A DNA stretch of 64,000 nt from CBDDCQ01 sp965226285 (GTDB lineage: Bacteria; Bacteroidota; Bacteroidia; Flavobacteriales; Ichthyobacteriaceae), in the NCBI GenBank assembly GCA_965226285.1, contig CBDDCQ010000001.1, forward strand, positions 124,001 to 188,000. Direction: 5' to 3'. Below the pieces are notes generated by a model. It was given only the letters and a program-made list of their open reading frames with translations, searched no databases and was not told the DNA's origin. Made by a program: the position numbers and the translations under genes. The first letter of the stretch is position 1. Each line of letters starts with the position of its first letter. This document shows, one piece after another, positions 17,927 to 29,191 of the stretch.

Positions 17927-19180
17927 TTAATTTTCTATAATATCCAATAGGTCTTTAGCGGATATGCTATTGTCGTATTGCATTTTGTGAGGTTCTTTTG
18001 TTTGTATTTCTTTGGGTATATTTTTTAGTAGCTTATCAAACTGCTGTGAATTTAAATTCTCTACAAAAGAGGCAAATTGATCGGATTCAGGGTTGGGTTC
18101 TATAGTTTTTCTATATATTTTGGCAATTGATTTGAGCATGTACAAATAAGGATTTAAACTGGTAGTAGTAGAAGATTTGTCGCTATCTATCCAAGATATG
18201 GCTACTTTTTCTATACAATTCTTGCTAATTAATTCAGATTTTAATAGAAGTTCTATATCAAATGCAAATTTTGTTTCTATTATTTGTCCTTTTGTGAGTA
18301 TTTCTGTTAAGATTTCTTTTTTAAATGCTTTGAAACCACATTGGGAGTCTATTATATAATTTAGGTTTGGGATTAGTTTTTTCCAGATGAATATAAACAT
18401 TTTTCCCCTATCGTTTCGGTTAGCTTTCTTTATAAGCATAGATTTTTTTTCTCTACGAGAGCCTATAGCTACTAATTTATTTTTGTTTAGTATAGGATCT
18501 ATCAATAATCCTATTTGACCTAAATGTGTTGAGGTATCAGCATCAGTATATATATATATTAGTATATGATTTTTATCTTTACTATTTGTAATTGCGTGCC
18601 ATAAGCCATATATTATGGATCCTCCTTTTTGGCTTTGTTTTGTGCTATGCAATCCTTTGAAAATTTCTAATTTGTTTTCTATAGCTTCTTGCAAGAAAAT
18701 AACCTTAACCTTATCATTCCAATTATTTTCTTTTATTATATCTTTAGCTATTTTACCACTATTTTCTGGGCAGCCATCATCTACCAATATTATCTCCCAA
18801 CTAAAGTTAGGATTATTTTTGAAAAGCCAGTTTATTTGATGCATTTTTTCATTTAAAAAATCTTCTCCATGTGGATGTTCTTGGCTTGTTTTTATCCTGT
18901 TATGTTCTTTGTATAAGGCAATTATTATAGGAATTTTTATGGGTTTGGGGTATTTGTTTACTATATGTTTTGATTTGGCAATTTTTATAGCAGTTAATAT
19001 AAATACAAGGGAATGATCTTTTTTATTTATCAAGTAATCTTCTATTTTTTCTATATTAGAGTAGCTTTTGTAATGATCCAATATTTTTGTTGCTATTAGA
19101 GTTATTAGGGTAGAATGTTGTTTGCTTGTAAGGTCTATGTATTTAGGACATAGTTTTATTAGCGTATTTATATTTTCCAT
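17927..19180 (-). CDS. Family 2 glycosyltransferase
   Basis: 417 residues from ATG 19180 (MENINTLIKL...). The frame runs on into the first CRISPR repeat, which is not coding. A GT-A nucleotide-sugar domain covers about residues 100-320: 'IKIPIIIALYKEHNRI', 'WEIILVDDGCPENSG', the DxD-like 'IYTDADTSTHLGQ', and 'IDSQCGFKAFKKEIL' followed by 'TKFAFDIELLLKSE', as in dolichyl-phosphate-sugar and polyprenol GT2 enzymes. N- and C-terminal regions are helical and unassigned; no membrane segments are evident. A TAAATTTG element on the minus strand (19223-19230) gives a plausible promoter. It sits between the relic repeats and the main array, probably a bystander. Substrate unknown. Confidence 0.8.
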   Translation of the reverse strand: MENINTLIKLCPKYIDLTSKQHSTLITLIATKILDHYKSYSNIEKIEDYLINKKDHSLVFILTAIKIAKSKHIVNKYPKPIKIPIIIALYKEHNRIKTSQEHPHGEDFLNEKMHQINWLFKNNPNFSWEIILVDDGCPENSGKIAKDIIKENNWNDKVKVIFLQEAIENKLEIFKGLHSTKQSQKGGSIIYGLWHAITNSKDKNHILIYIYTDADTSTHLGQIGLLIDPILNKNKLVAIGSRREKKSMLIKKANRNDRGKMFIFIWKKLIPNLNYIIDSQCGFKAFKKEILTEILTKGQIIETKFAFDIELLLKSELISKNCIEKVAISWIDSDKSSTTTSLNPYLYMLKSIAKIYRKTIEPNPESDQFASFVENLNSQQFDKLLKNIPKEIQTKEPHKMQYDNSISAKDLLDIIEN

Positions 19181-19250
19181 AAGTATTAAATATTTTTTTG
19201 ATAAATTAATTATGGAGTATTGCAAATTTACAACAAAATAATTTAAATAA

Positions 19251-22200
19251 GTTGTAAATTGCTTCAAAATTTGTATCTTTGCGGAGTATTCGCAACGTTA
19301 CTTTTGTGTTGTTCGGCTGAAGTTTAGTTGTAAATTGCTTCAAAATTTGTATCTTTGCGGAGTATTCGCAACGATGGCATAATGATAAAGTTTGCATCCC
19401 TGGTTGTAAATTGCTTCAAAATTTGTATCTTTGCGGAGTATTCGCAACAAATTCGGAACATTATTTATCATGATATGGTTGTAAATTGCTTCAAAATTTG
19501 TATCTTTGCGGAGTATTCGCAACCAAAGGAGGGTAAAGGAGCTAAGGGTTTAAGTTGTAAATTGCTTCAAAATTTGTATCTTTGCGGAGTATTCGCAACC
19601 TGAAAATAATGACATCTTAATTACATAGTTGTAAATTGCTTCAAAATTTGTATCTTTGCGGAGTATTCGCAACTTATTATCGGCATTGTATTTTATATTA
19701 CCGGTTGTAAATTGCTTCAAAATTTGTATCTTTGCGGAGTATTCGCAACAGTTTTCTATTGTTTCTAAGAACGGGGCAGTTGTAAATTGCTTCAAAATTT
19801 GTATCTTTGCGGAGTATTCGCAACCTATTTCTTTACCTCTAAAACCTGCCTTTAGTTGTAAATTGCTTCAAAATTTGTATCTTTGCGGAGTATTCGCAAC
19901 ATAGTAATTATACTTATGTTTGCCAAATCAGTTGTAAATTGCTTCAAAATTTGTATCTTTGCGGAGTATTCGCAACTTATATTGAATGAATACTACTACT
20001 TGATAGTTGTAAATTGCTTCAAAATTTGTATCTTTGCGGAGTATTCGCAACTACTGAATATCCCTAATAAAATACTACTATGTTGTAAATTGCTTCAAAA
20101 TTTGTATCTTTGCGGAGTATTCGCAACTCCGTATATGTGGTATGATTTCTTAGTGTAGTTGTAAATTGCTTCAAAATTTGTATCTTTGCGGAGTATTCGC
20201 AACTGCCTTTGTAAAGGGCAAAGCAAGTTGGGAGTTGTAAATTGCTTCAAAATTTGTATCTTTGCGGAGTATTCGCAACTGCCTTTGTAAAGGGCAAAGC
20301 AAGTTGGGAGTTGTAAATTGCTTCAAAATTTGTATCTTTGCGGAGTATTCGCAACTTTCAGTTAGGATTTGGAAAACTGCGAAAAGTTGTAAATTGCTTC
20401 AAAATTTGTATCTTTGCGGAGTATTCGCAACTAATACGAAAAAGGTAGTAACTTCTGCGGGTTGTAAATTGCTTCAAAATTTGTATCTTTGCGGAGTATT
20501 CGCAACAATTCGCATGGTTGGGATGATGTCGTAATCGTTGTAAATTGCTTCAAAATTTGTATCTTTGCGGAGTATTCGCAACTTCGGTAAATTTATGTAA
20601 ATAGTTATAGCAGTTGTAAATTGCTTCAAAATTTGTATCTTTGCGGAGTATTCGCAACCCAAGTCAAAAGCATATCAACTACGGGCTAGTTGTAAATTGC
20701 TTCAAAATTTGTATCTTTGCGGAGTATTCGCAACTGTAAATTGTTCAAACGTGCCATCTACATTGTTGTAAATTGCTTCAAAATTTGTATCTTTGCGGAG
20801 TATTCGCAACAAATTATGGAAACATATAAAGATGCAAATGGTTGTAAATTGCTTCAAAATTTGTATCTTTGCGGAGTATTCGCAACAAGAAGGTTTTAGA
20901 GAATGAAATATCTGCGGTTGTAAATTGCTTCAAAATTTGTATCTTTGCGGAGTATTCGCAACTAACCAAACAGGAGATAGAAGAATTAACTAGTTGTAAA
21001 TTGCTTCAAAATTTGTATCTTTGCGGAGTATTCGCAACAAGAAGTTAGGAAAACTACCTATGACGCATGTTGTAAATTGCTTCAAAATTTGTATCTTTGC
21101 GGAGTATTCGCAACGCAAGCAAGCAGGCAAGCAAGCAGGCAAGCGTTGTAAATTGCTTCAAAATTTGTATCTTTGCGGAGTATTCGCAACTAAAATACCT
21201 AATCAAAAAACACCTATAGGTTGTAAATTGCTTCAAAATTTGTATCTTTGCGGAGTATTCGCAACGAAAGAAAGTAAGTAATTTGAGGAGAGGGGGTTGT
21301 AAATTGCTTCAAAATTTGTATCTTTGCGGAGTATTCGCAACTTTTTAATAAAATATGAAAGCAACATTAATGTTGTAAATTGCTTCAAAATTTGTATCTT
21401 TGCGGAGTATTCGCAACTTAATATTGTTTGCCTTCTACCTCCTGTAAGTTGTAAATTGCTTCAAAATTTGTATCTTTGCGGAGTATTCGCAACATATATT
21501 TGAGATAGTACATGCAACGGGGTGTTGTAAATTGCTTCAAAATTTGTATCTTTGCGGAGTATTCGCAACAAATATGAGCCACAGAAACGCCCCTTAAAGG
21601 TTGTAAATTGCTTCAAAATTTGTATCTTTGCGGAGTATTCGCAACCAGTCTTAATATTAACTCTTAATGTATCAGTAGTTGTAAATTGCTTCAAAATTTG
21701 TATCTTTGCGGAGTATTCGCAACACACACCTTATTCTTACCTTCCAAGAAAGTGTTGTAAATTGCTTCAAAATTTGTATCTTTGCGGAGTATTCGCAAAC
21801 AATGGTGATTTTAGGAGTGCTGAGAGTATAGTTGTAAATTGCTTCAAAATTTGTATCTTTGCGGAGTATTCGCAACCTGAGCACTCTTAAACTGCATATT
21901 ATGCGTGTTGTAAATTGCTTCAAAATTTGTATCTTTGCGGAGTATTCGCAACTACAGGAGTAGCAATTATAGTCTTATCATTGTTGTAAATTGCTTCAAA
22001 ATTTGTATCTTTGCGGAGTATTCGCAACACTAGTCGTTAATATCTGTTACCGTGTATGGTTGTAAATTGCTTCAAAATTTGTATCTTTGCGGAGTATTCG
22101 CAACATCGTATGGAAAATCCTGTTTTAGCACTTAGCGTTGTAAATTGCTTCAAAATTTGTATCTTTGCGGAGTATTCGCAACTATTTTGATATTATTTCT

Positions 22201-25200
22201 TCTTGTGAAATGTTGTAAATTGCTTCAAAATTTGTATCTTTGCGGAGTATTCGCAACCTTCATTGATTAAATAATAAAATATCTAAAGTTGTAAATTGCT
22301 TCAAAATTTGTATCTTTGCGGAGTATTCGCAACAAATTACAATAATCCTGTTCAAAAACTACGTTGTAAATTGCTTCAAAATTTGTATCTTTGCGGAGTA
22401 TTCGCAACTCTTTATAATCTAAAGGTATAGGGGGCTCAGGTTGTAAATTGCTTCAAAATTTGTATCTTTGCGGAGTATTCGCAACTTTTAGAGAAAAACA
22501 CAAATGATTATGGTAGTTGTAAATTGCTTCAAAATTTGTATCTTTGCGGAGTATTCGCAACTGAGTGTGCGCTTTGTTACGAGAGTTTAGAGTTGTAAAT
22601 TGCTTCAAAATTTGTATCTTTGCGGAGTATTCGCAACATTATTCATATTTAAATATTTTTTTAATTAGTTGTAAATTGCTTCAAAATTTGTATCTTTGCG
22701 GAGTATTCGCAACTGTACCCAAGTATTGCATCAAAAGAACGAGTTGTAAATTGCTTCAAAATTTGTATCTTTGCGGAGTATTCGCAACTACCATTTATAA
22801 TTGGTGAAAGGTCATTCAGTTGTAAATTGCTTCAAAATTTGTATCTTTGCGGAGTATTCGCAACAGTAAGACTACTGCTATCACCAACCTCACTGTTGTA
22901 AATTGCTTCAAAATTTGTATCTTTGCGGAGTATTCGCAACTTGCAGAAGGAATTTAATTTTATAAACGCAGTTGTAAATTGCTTCAAAATTTGTATCTTT
23001 GCGGAGTATTCGCAACCTTTAAGCCAATTATGATATTTATGAGAAAGTTGTAAATTGCTTCAAAATTTGTATCTTTGCGGAGTATTCGCAACTTATTAAT
23101 CATCATTTTATGTCATCATAGGGTTGTAAATTGCTTCAAAATTTGTATCTTTGCGGAGTATTCGCAACAAAAACAACAGAGAGAAGGTGGTGTTGATTGT
23201 TGTAAATTGCTTCAAAATTTGTATCTTTGCGGAGTATTCGCAACTCACTATAATGAACAGTGACACCATATTTAGTTGTAAATTGCTTCAAAATTTGTAT
23301 CTTTGCGGAGTATTCGCAACATATAAGAGGCGATTTAATGTTATCGTATAGTTGTAAATTGCTTCAAAATTTGTATCTTTGCGGAGTATTCGCAACAAAC
23401 AGGGATATTTGGATATATGGTTTAGGGTTGTAAATTGCTTCAAAATTTGTATCTTTGCGGAGTATTCGCAACTGATTTTTTAAAATAAAATGACAAATGT
23501 AGTTGTAAATTGCTTCAAAATTTGTATCTTTGCGGAGTATTCGCAACAAAAATTATATGAACTTATTTTTGAAATAAGTTGTAAATTGCTTCAAAATTTG
23601 TATCTTTGCGGAGTATTCGCAACTTTATTGATAGAAGAATAATGTACACTTTAGTTGTAAATTGCTTCAAAATTTGTATCTTTGCGGAGTATTCGCAACA
23701 CAATTTTAGATATGGTGATAGAATATTAGGTTGTAAATTGCTTCAAAATTTGTATCTTTGCGGAGTATTCGCAACTAAGAAGTCAACAAATACAAGTGAT
23801 TAAGGTTGTAAATTGCTTCAAAATTTGTATCTTTGCGGAGTATTCGCAACAATAATAAAAGACAACACCAAAGATACAGGTTGTAAATTGCTTCAAAATT
23901 TGTATCTTTGCGGAGTATTCGCAACCACCATTTAATAGTTTAAATTCATCTCTTAGTTGTAAATTGCTTCAAAATTTGTATCTTTGCGGAGTATTCGCAA
24001 CATTTAAAATTATAATATTGATGTAATTTAGTTGTAAATTGCTTCAAAATTTGTATCTTTGCGGAGTATTCGCAACTTATTTTACATAAGACGGTGACGC
24101 AATGCCTATAGGTTGTAAATTGCTTCAAAATTTGTATCTTTGCGGAGTATTCGCAACAATATGTTATTTCAAAATGTGGTTATCAAAAATTAGGTTGTAA
24201 ATTGCTTCAAAATTTGTATCTTTGCGGAGTATTCGCAACAGAGGCAATTACATCGTTCTTAGGGACTATTTTAGTTGTAAATTGCTTCAAAATTTGTATC
24301 TTTGCGGAGTATTCGCAACATATGATAGTTCATTAGTAACTGAATCCGCCTATTAGTTGTAAATTGCTTCAAAATTTGTATCTTTGCGGAGTATTCGCAA
24401 CTAATATCTTAGCAAAGATAAGATACTTGTATTGAGGTTGTAAATTGCTTCAAAATTTGTATCTTTGCGGAGTATTCGCAACAAATAAGGCTCGTAATTA
24501 TCCCTTGCCTACTGTTAGTTGTAAATTGCTTCAAAATTTGTATCTTTGCGGAGTATTCGCAACATGGAAGTGGCATCATCAGTGATTAATAAAACCATTG
24601 TTGTAAATTGCTTCAAAATTTGTATCTTTGCGGAGTATTCGCAACAGGGCTTTGGAGATATAATTTAGCATAGTACAGGGTTGTAAATTGCTTCAAAATT
24701 TGTATCTTTGCGGAGTATTCGCAACTATCCGTGTAGCTTTCTTTATAGAAGCATCTTAGAGTTGTAAATTGCTTCAAAATTTGTATCTTTGCGGAGTATT
24801 CGCAACAATAACTATGCAACAACTAGAGGAGGTCTAGCCTTTGTTGTAAATTGCTTCAAAATTTGTATCTTTGCGGAGTATTCGCAACAACTCAAGGAAA
24901 TACCCAATTTAGAAACTATAGGTACTGTTGTAAATTGCTTCAAAATTTGTATCTTTGCGGAGTATTCGCAACGTTTGCTTCAAATGAATATTTAGAAGAT
25001 ATGTTGTAAATTGCTTCAAAATTTGTATCTTTGCGGAGTATTCGCAACAATGAGGAAAATAAGGGGCGCGAAAAGTGTGTTGTAAATTGCTTCAAAATTT
25101 GTATCTTTGCGGAGTATTCGCAACATCATAAGAAATAAATACAGCAGTAGATGGTTGTAAATTGCTTCAAAATTTGTATCTTTGCGGAGTATTCGCAACC

Positions 25201-27786
25201 CGCCTCCTCAGCAGTAACCCCAACCTTTGGTTGTAAATTGCTTCAAAATTTGTATCTTTGCGGAGTATTCGCAACAAAAGTATAATCACGATAAAACAGG
25301 AGAAGGTTGTAAATTGCTTCAAAATTTGTATCTTTGCGGAGTATTCGCAACTATATAAAGCACTTGAAGTAAACGATGCAGTTGTAAATTGCTTCAAAAT
25401 TTGTATCTTTGCGGAGTATTCGCAACAATGAGGAGAATAAGGGGGGCGAAAAGTGTGTTGTAAATTGCTTCAAAATTTGTATCTTTGCGGAGTATTCGCA
25501 ACCATGGCAATGATTATAACTCGTTCTTGTATGTTGTAAATTGCTTCAAAATTTGTATCTTTGCGGAGTATTCGCAACATTACTCTTCAATTCGTGTTTC
25601 TCATCTATGTTGTAAATTGCTTCAAAATTTGTATCTTTGCGGAGTATTCGCAACACGGGATTATAAAAATATCTCGTAAAATGAGTTGTAAATTGCTTCA
25701 AAATTTGTATCTTTGCGGAGTATTCGCAACTCCTAACAGTATTAATATCAGGGAATTGTAGTTGTAAATTGCTTCAAAATTTGTATCTTTGCGGAGTATT
25801 CGCAACATACTGCCCAAATTAAAAATAGTGCGGTAAGTTGTAAATTGCTTCAAAATTTGTATCTTTGCGGAGTATTCGCAACAAAAATATGTATTTAATG
25901 ATGAATACGGGGTTGTAAATTGCTTCAAAATTTGTATCTTTGCGGAGTATTCGCAACGAATACCGACCGTAAATAACTATTTCATAGTTGTAAATTGCTT
26001 CAAAATTTGTATCTTTGCGGAGTATTCGCAACTGCTTGATTACGATTACTGGTTTTCTCTAAGTTGTAAATTGCTTCAAAATTTGTATCTTTGCGGAGTA
26101 TTCGCAACATTATATGACATACCAGATAAGGTAACGTGTTGTAAATTGCTTCAAAATTTGTATCTTTGCGGAGTATTCGCAACATAATCGGGCAACTTTT
26201 GGGAAACCAGTGGAAGTTGTAAATTGCTTCAAAATTTGTATCTTTGCGGAGTATTCGCAACTACTTATTTTTAACAATGCAAGCTTTTTTATGGAGTTGT
26301 AAATTGCTTCAAAATTTGTATCTTTGCGGAGTATTCGCAACTATTAGCGACAATTTGGCAAAATTGGTATGAGTTGTAAATTGCTTCAAAATTTGTATCT
26401 TTGCGGAGTATTCGCAACCTTCCTATAGATATATTCTTGAGTAACATGATGTTGTAAATTGCTTCAAAATTTGTATCTTTGCGGAGTATTCGCAACTTAT
26501 ATGTTAAATTTCAGGACAAATATGAAGTTGTAAATTGCTTCAAAATTTGTATCTTTGCGGAGTATTCGCAACACGTTGAGTAAAATATATAAGTATGAGA
26601 AGTTGTAAATTGCTTCAAAATTTGTATCTTTGCGGAGTATTCGCAACTAAAGAGGACTGCAAATTAATTATAGGAAGTTGTAAATTGCTTCAAAATTTGT
26701 ATCTTTGCGGAGTATTCGCAACGAGCAGGAGCAGGAGCAGGAGCAGGAGGAGGTTGTAAATTGCTTCAAAATTTGTATCTTTGCGGAGTATTCGCAACAA
26801 GATGATTTTAAAATAGATAAACCAATAGGTTGTAAATTGCTTCAAAATTTGTATCTTTGCGGAGTATTCGCAACGAAGATACTATAATTACCATTTTGCT
26901 TGTTGAAGTTGTAAATTGCTTCAAAATTTGTATCTTTGCGGAGTATTCGCAACTTGAATGAATTGAAGGATGGTCGTAAAGGGGTTGTAAATTGCTTCAA
27001 AATTTGTATCTTTGCGGAGTATTCGCAACAGATTGGATATTTAGGGTCCCCATTTTCAAGTTGTAAATTGCTTCAAAATTTGTATCTTTGCGGAGTATTC
27101 GCAACTAATGTTTTTTTTATTTACATGGGTCCATGGTTGTAAATTGCTTCAAAATTTGTATCTTTGCGGAGTATTCGCAACTGTACCTATTACTTTGATA
27201 AACTATTAATAGTTGTAAATTGCTTCAAAATTTGTATCTTTGCGGAGTATTCGCAACCATTATTATTAACGCTTTCAATAGTTTACAGTTGTAAATTGCT
27301 TCAAAATTTGTATCTTTGCGGAGTATTCGCAACTATTTAAGTTATAAGATGTTAATACTTTAGTTGTAAATTGCTTCAAAATTTGTATCTTTGCGGAGTA
27401 TTCGCAACTTATCATTTCTCGTCTTTGGATGTTATGAGTTGTAAATTGCTTCAAAATTTGTATCTTTGCGGAGTATTCGCAACTATATATCTTATATATA
27501 GGTACAGGGAGGGTTGTAAATTGCTTCAAAATTTGTATCTTTGCGGAGTATTCGCAACGAAGAAACCCCTAAACTACACCAATACTAGTTGTAAATTGCT
27601 TCAAAATTTGTATCTTTGCGGAGTATTCGCAACAAAGAGGGAAGTAGCAATCTTAACTGAAAGGGTTGTAAATTGCTTCAAAATTTGTATCTTTGCGGAG
27701 TATTCGCAACAAAACTAAATCAACAGTAGTTTTACGGGAGGTTGTAAATTGCTTCAAAATTTGTATCTTTGCGGAGTATTCGCAAC
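19251..27786 (+). CRISPR. Type II-C CRISPR array: 112 repeats, 111 spacers
   Basis: A 46-nt repeat starting GTTGTAAATTGCTTCAAAAT and ending GCGGAGTATTCGCAAC recurs from 19251 to 27786. I counted 112 starts by hand. The repeats I read are identical except unit 34 (21754), whose end reads CGCAAAC. Spacers are mostly 29-30 nt. Eleven consecutive ones (24077-24926) are 34-38 nt and four more (26184-26450) are 31-34 nt. One spacer-repeat unit is tandemly duplicated (20204-20309). Orientation is set by the anti-repeats of the three tracrRNAs at 33498-38739. Every repeat holds TTG-N19-TATCTTTG, a Bacteroidota promoter reading rightward. Cas2, cas1 and cas9 lie to the right on the opposite strand. 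Confidence 0.99.
19252..19281 (+). promoter_or_regulatory. Promoter inside the CRISPR repeat (first of 112 copies)
   Basis: Within the repeat, TTG at repeat positions 2-4 and TATCTTTG at positions 24-31 are separated by exactly 19 nt, matching the Bacteroidota TTTG-N19-TAnnTTTG consensus. Transcription would begin near the 3' end of the repeat or the first spacer bases. Only the first copy is listed; the same element exists in every perfect repeat. Confidence 0.6.
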
Positions 27787-27843
27787 AGATAGTGGTTTAA
27801 GTTTTTGATATTCAATAGTTTAAAACTTGAATTACAATTATAG

Positions 27844-27870
27844 AAAACAGCCTTTAAAGGCTGTTTTTTT
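27844..27870. terminator. Terminator between the CRISPR array and cas2
   Basis: Inverted repeat AAAACAGCC-TTTAA-GGCTGTTTT with a seven-T run on the plus strand and a shorter T-run on the minus strand. It lies where rightward array transcription and leftward cas transcription converge, so it may serve both. Confidence 0.8.
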
Positions 27871-27885
27871 ATTTAATTATTCCTT

Positions 27886-28239
27886 TTAGAACAATTCTAA
27901 TTGTTGAGATGGAGTATCCTTTTCCATAGGTTTTTTACCATAAAAAAGTTCTATATCGCCAAATTGTTTATCAGTAATTGTAATGATTCCTATCTTTCCA
28001 TAAGGTGGAAGATGATTTTTTACTCTTTTAATATGTACCTCAACATTAGATTTACTGGGACAGAACCGCATATAAATAGAAAATTGAAACATCCTAAAAC
28101 CATCGTTTAAAAGTTGCTTTCTAAATTTAGCTGCTATTTTTCTGTCTTTTGCTTTTTCTGTAGGTAAATCAAATAGTACCATTACCCACATACTCCGATA
28201 AGCGTTGAGAAAAGTACTGTGATTTCCATATTTGGTCAT
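27886..28239 (-). CDS. cas2: CRISPR-associated endonuclease Cas2
   Basis: 117 residues, a full-length type II Cas2 with a ferredoxin-like fold: 'MWVMVLFDLPTEKAKDRK' (with the beta-1 Asp), 'LLNDGFRMFQFSIYMRFCPSKSN', and 'GKIGIITITDKQFGDIELF'. It forms the spacer-integration complex with Cas1. It starts 3 bp after the cas1 stop on the same strand, and is the last gene of the cas9-cas1-cas2 unit. The array begins about 100 bp beyond its stop. Confidence 0.97.
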   Translation of the reverse strand: MTKYGNHSTFLNAYRSMWVMVLFDLPTEKAKDRKIAAKFRKQLLNDGFRMFQFSIYMRFCPSKSNVEVHIKRVKNHLPPYGKIGIITITDKQFGDIELFYGKKPMEKDTPSQQLELF

Positions 28240-28242
28240 TAT

Positions 28243-29130
28243 TTATATAAATTTTGGATATAGGATTTTTCTAGATACTCCTTTAAAGCATTCATACAGT
28301 GAATTTGTAGTTCTACTAGAGGCTATCATCAGTGGACTCTGTTTATTTCCGATCATAACATCCATGGTAATAATTTGTAATAGATGTTTTTTATGTTCTA
28401 TAGTAAGTTCTTCATAATTTTGATTATCTACAAAATCACAAACCAATCTATCTACAAATGGACGGTAGGGTTCCATAATATCATCAGCTAAGCAATAGGC
28501 ATTATATTTATTTTTATGAAATATTCCCAATGTAGGAAGTAAACCACTACTCACTAAAGAACGAGCAATTAAAGCTCTAAGTATAGCATATCCATAGTTG
28601 AGTAAGCCATTGGGCATTTCTTCATTTGGTCCTCTTATAAATTCCATTTTAAAGATTTGCTTCCAATAGTAAACAGCTGATCTGGCTTCTTGATTCTTAG
28701 GATCTCCACTGGTAATTCTCTCTGCCCAATACAGCATATTGTCGTGAGGAATACCTCTTTGTTTTAGAAGTTCTGCTTGGTTTTTAATTTTTGCTACTAC
28801 AGTTTGTTTCCATAAATTTTTTTTAAGGGTTTTAGTAGCAGAGATTTGATATTTGAATCTTTCACTTTGTTCAGTATGCGCATCTAATGGCATAAGTAAT
28901 CCAATAGGATGGTGACTTGCGTCACAATTGATAAGGGCTACATTGTTTTGAGTGATTTTTTCTAATAGTTTATTGGTAATGGTAATTTGAGGATGTTCTA
29001 AAACAATAAAACCAATATCTTCTATGGGGACTTGTTTTTTGACTCCATCATTGGGATAGTTTACTACTAATTGCTCATTTTGGGTACTCAAGTAAGCAGG
29101 GTTACCAAAAAATAAAGTCTTTTTTACCAT
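28243..29130 (-). CDS. cas1: CRISPR-associated endonuclease Cas1 (type II)
   Basis: 295 residues, the spacer integrase. The N-terminal beta domain ('MVKKTLFFGNPAYLSTQNEQL', ~1-90) is followed by the helical catalytic domain. The metal-binding residues are visible: Glu in 'ITSGDPKNQEARSAVYYW' (~150), His in 'GIFHKNKYNAYCLADDIMEP' and the Asp residues of the same segment (~205-220). It has the short type II form. The start is 61 bp after the cas9-1 stop. No csn2 or cas4 is present, which with the large Cas9 assigns the locus to type II-C. Confidence 0.97.
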   Translation of the reverse strand: MVKKTLFFGNPAYLSTQNEQLVVNYPNDGVKKQVPIEDIGFIVLEHPQITITNKLLEKITQNNVALINCDASHHPIGLLMPLDAHTEQSERFKYQISATKTLKKNLWKQTVVAKIKNQAELLKQRGIPHDNMLYWAERITSGDPKNQEARSAVYYWKQIFKMEFIRGPNEEMPNGLLNYGYAILRALIARSLVSSGLLPTLGIFHKNKYNAYCLADDIMEPYRPFVDRLVCDFVDNQNYEELTIEHKKHLLQIITMDVMIGNKQSPLMIASSRTTNSLYECFKGVSRKILYPKFI

Positions 29131-29191
29131 CTCTTTTTACTATGTTTTAGAGGCAAGTTCTTAGATAAAGATACAATATGATAAATACTAA

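Noticed and set aside
17927..19180. Glycosyltransferase as a CRISPR-associated accessory gene
   Set aside because: GT2 enzymes have no known link to type II systems; position beside the array alone is weak evidence.
19213..19233. Partial repeat-like string (GGAGTATTGCAAATTTACAA) just left of repeat 1
   Set aside because: The match is only about 13 bases and is explained by the TAAATTTG promoter of the glycosyltransferase gene on the minus strand.
19251..27786. Many 60-115-codon reading frames with repeated peptides such as VVNCFKICIFAEYSQ or RILRKDTNFEAIYN
   Set aside because: They are translations of the CRISPR repeat in different frames, not genes.
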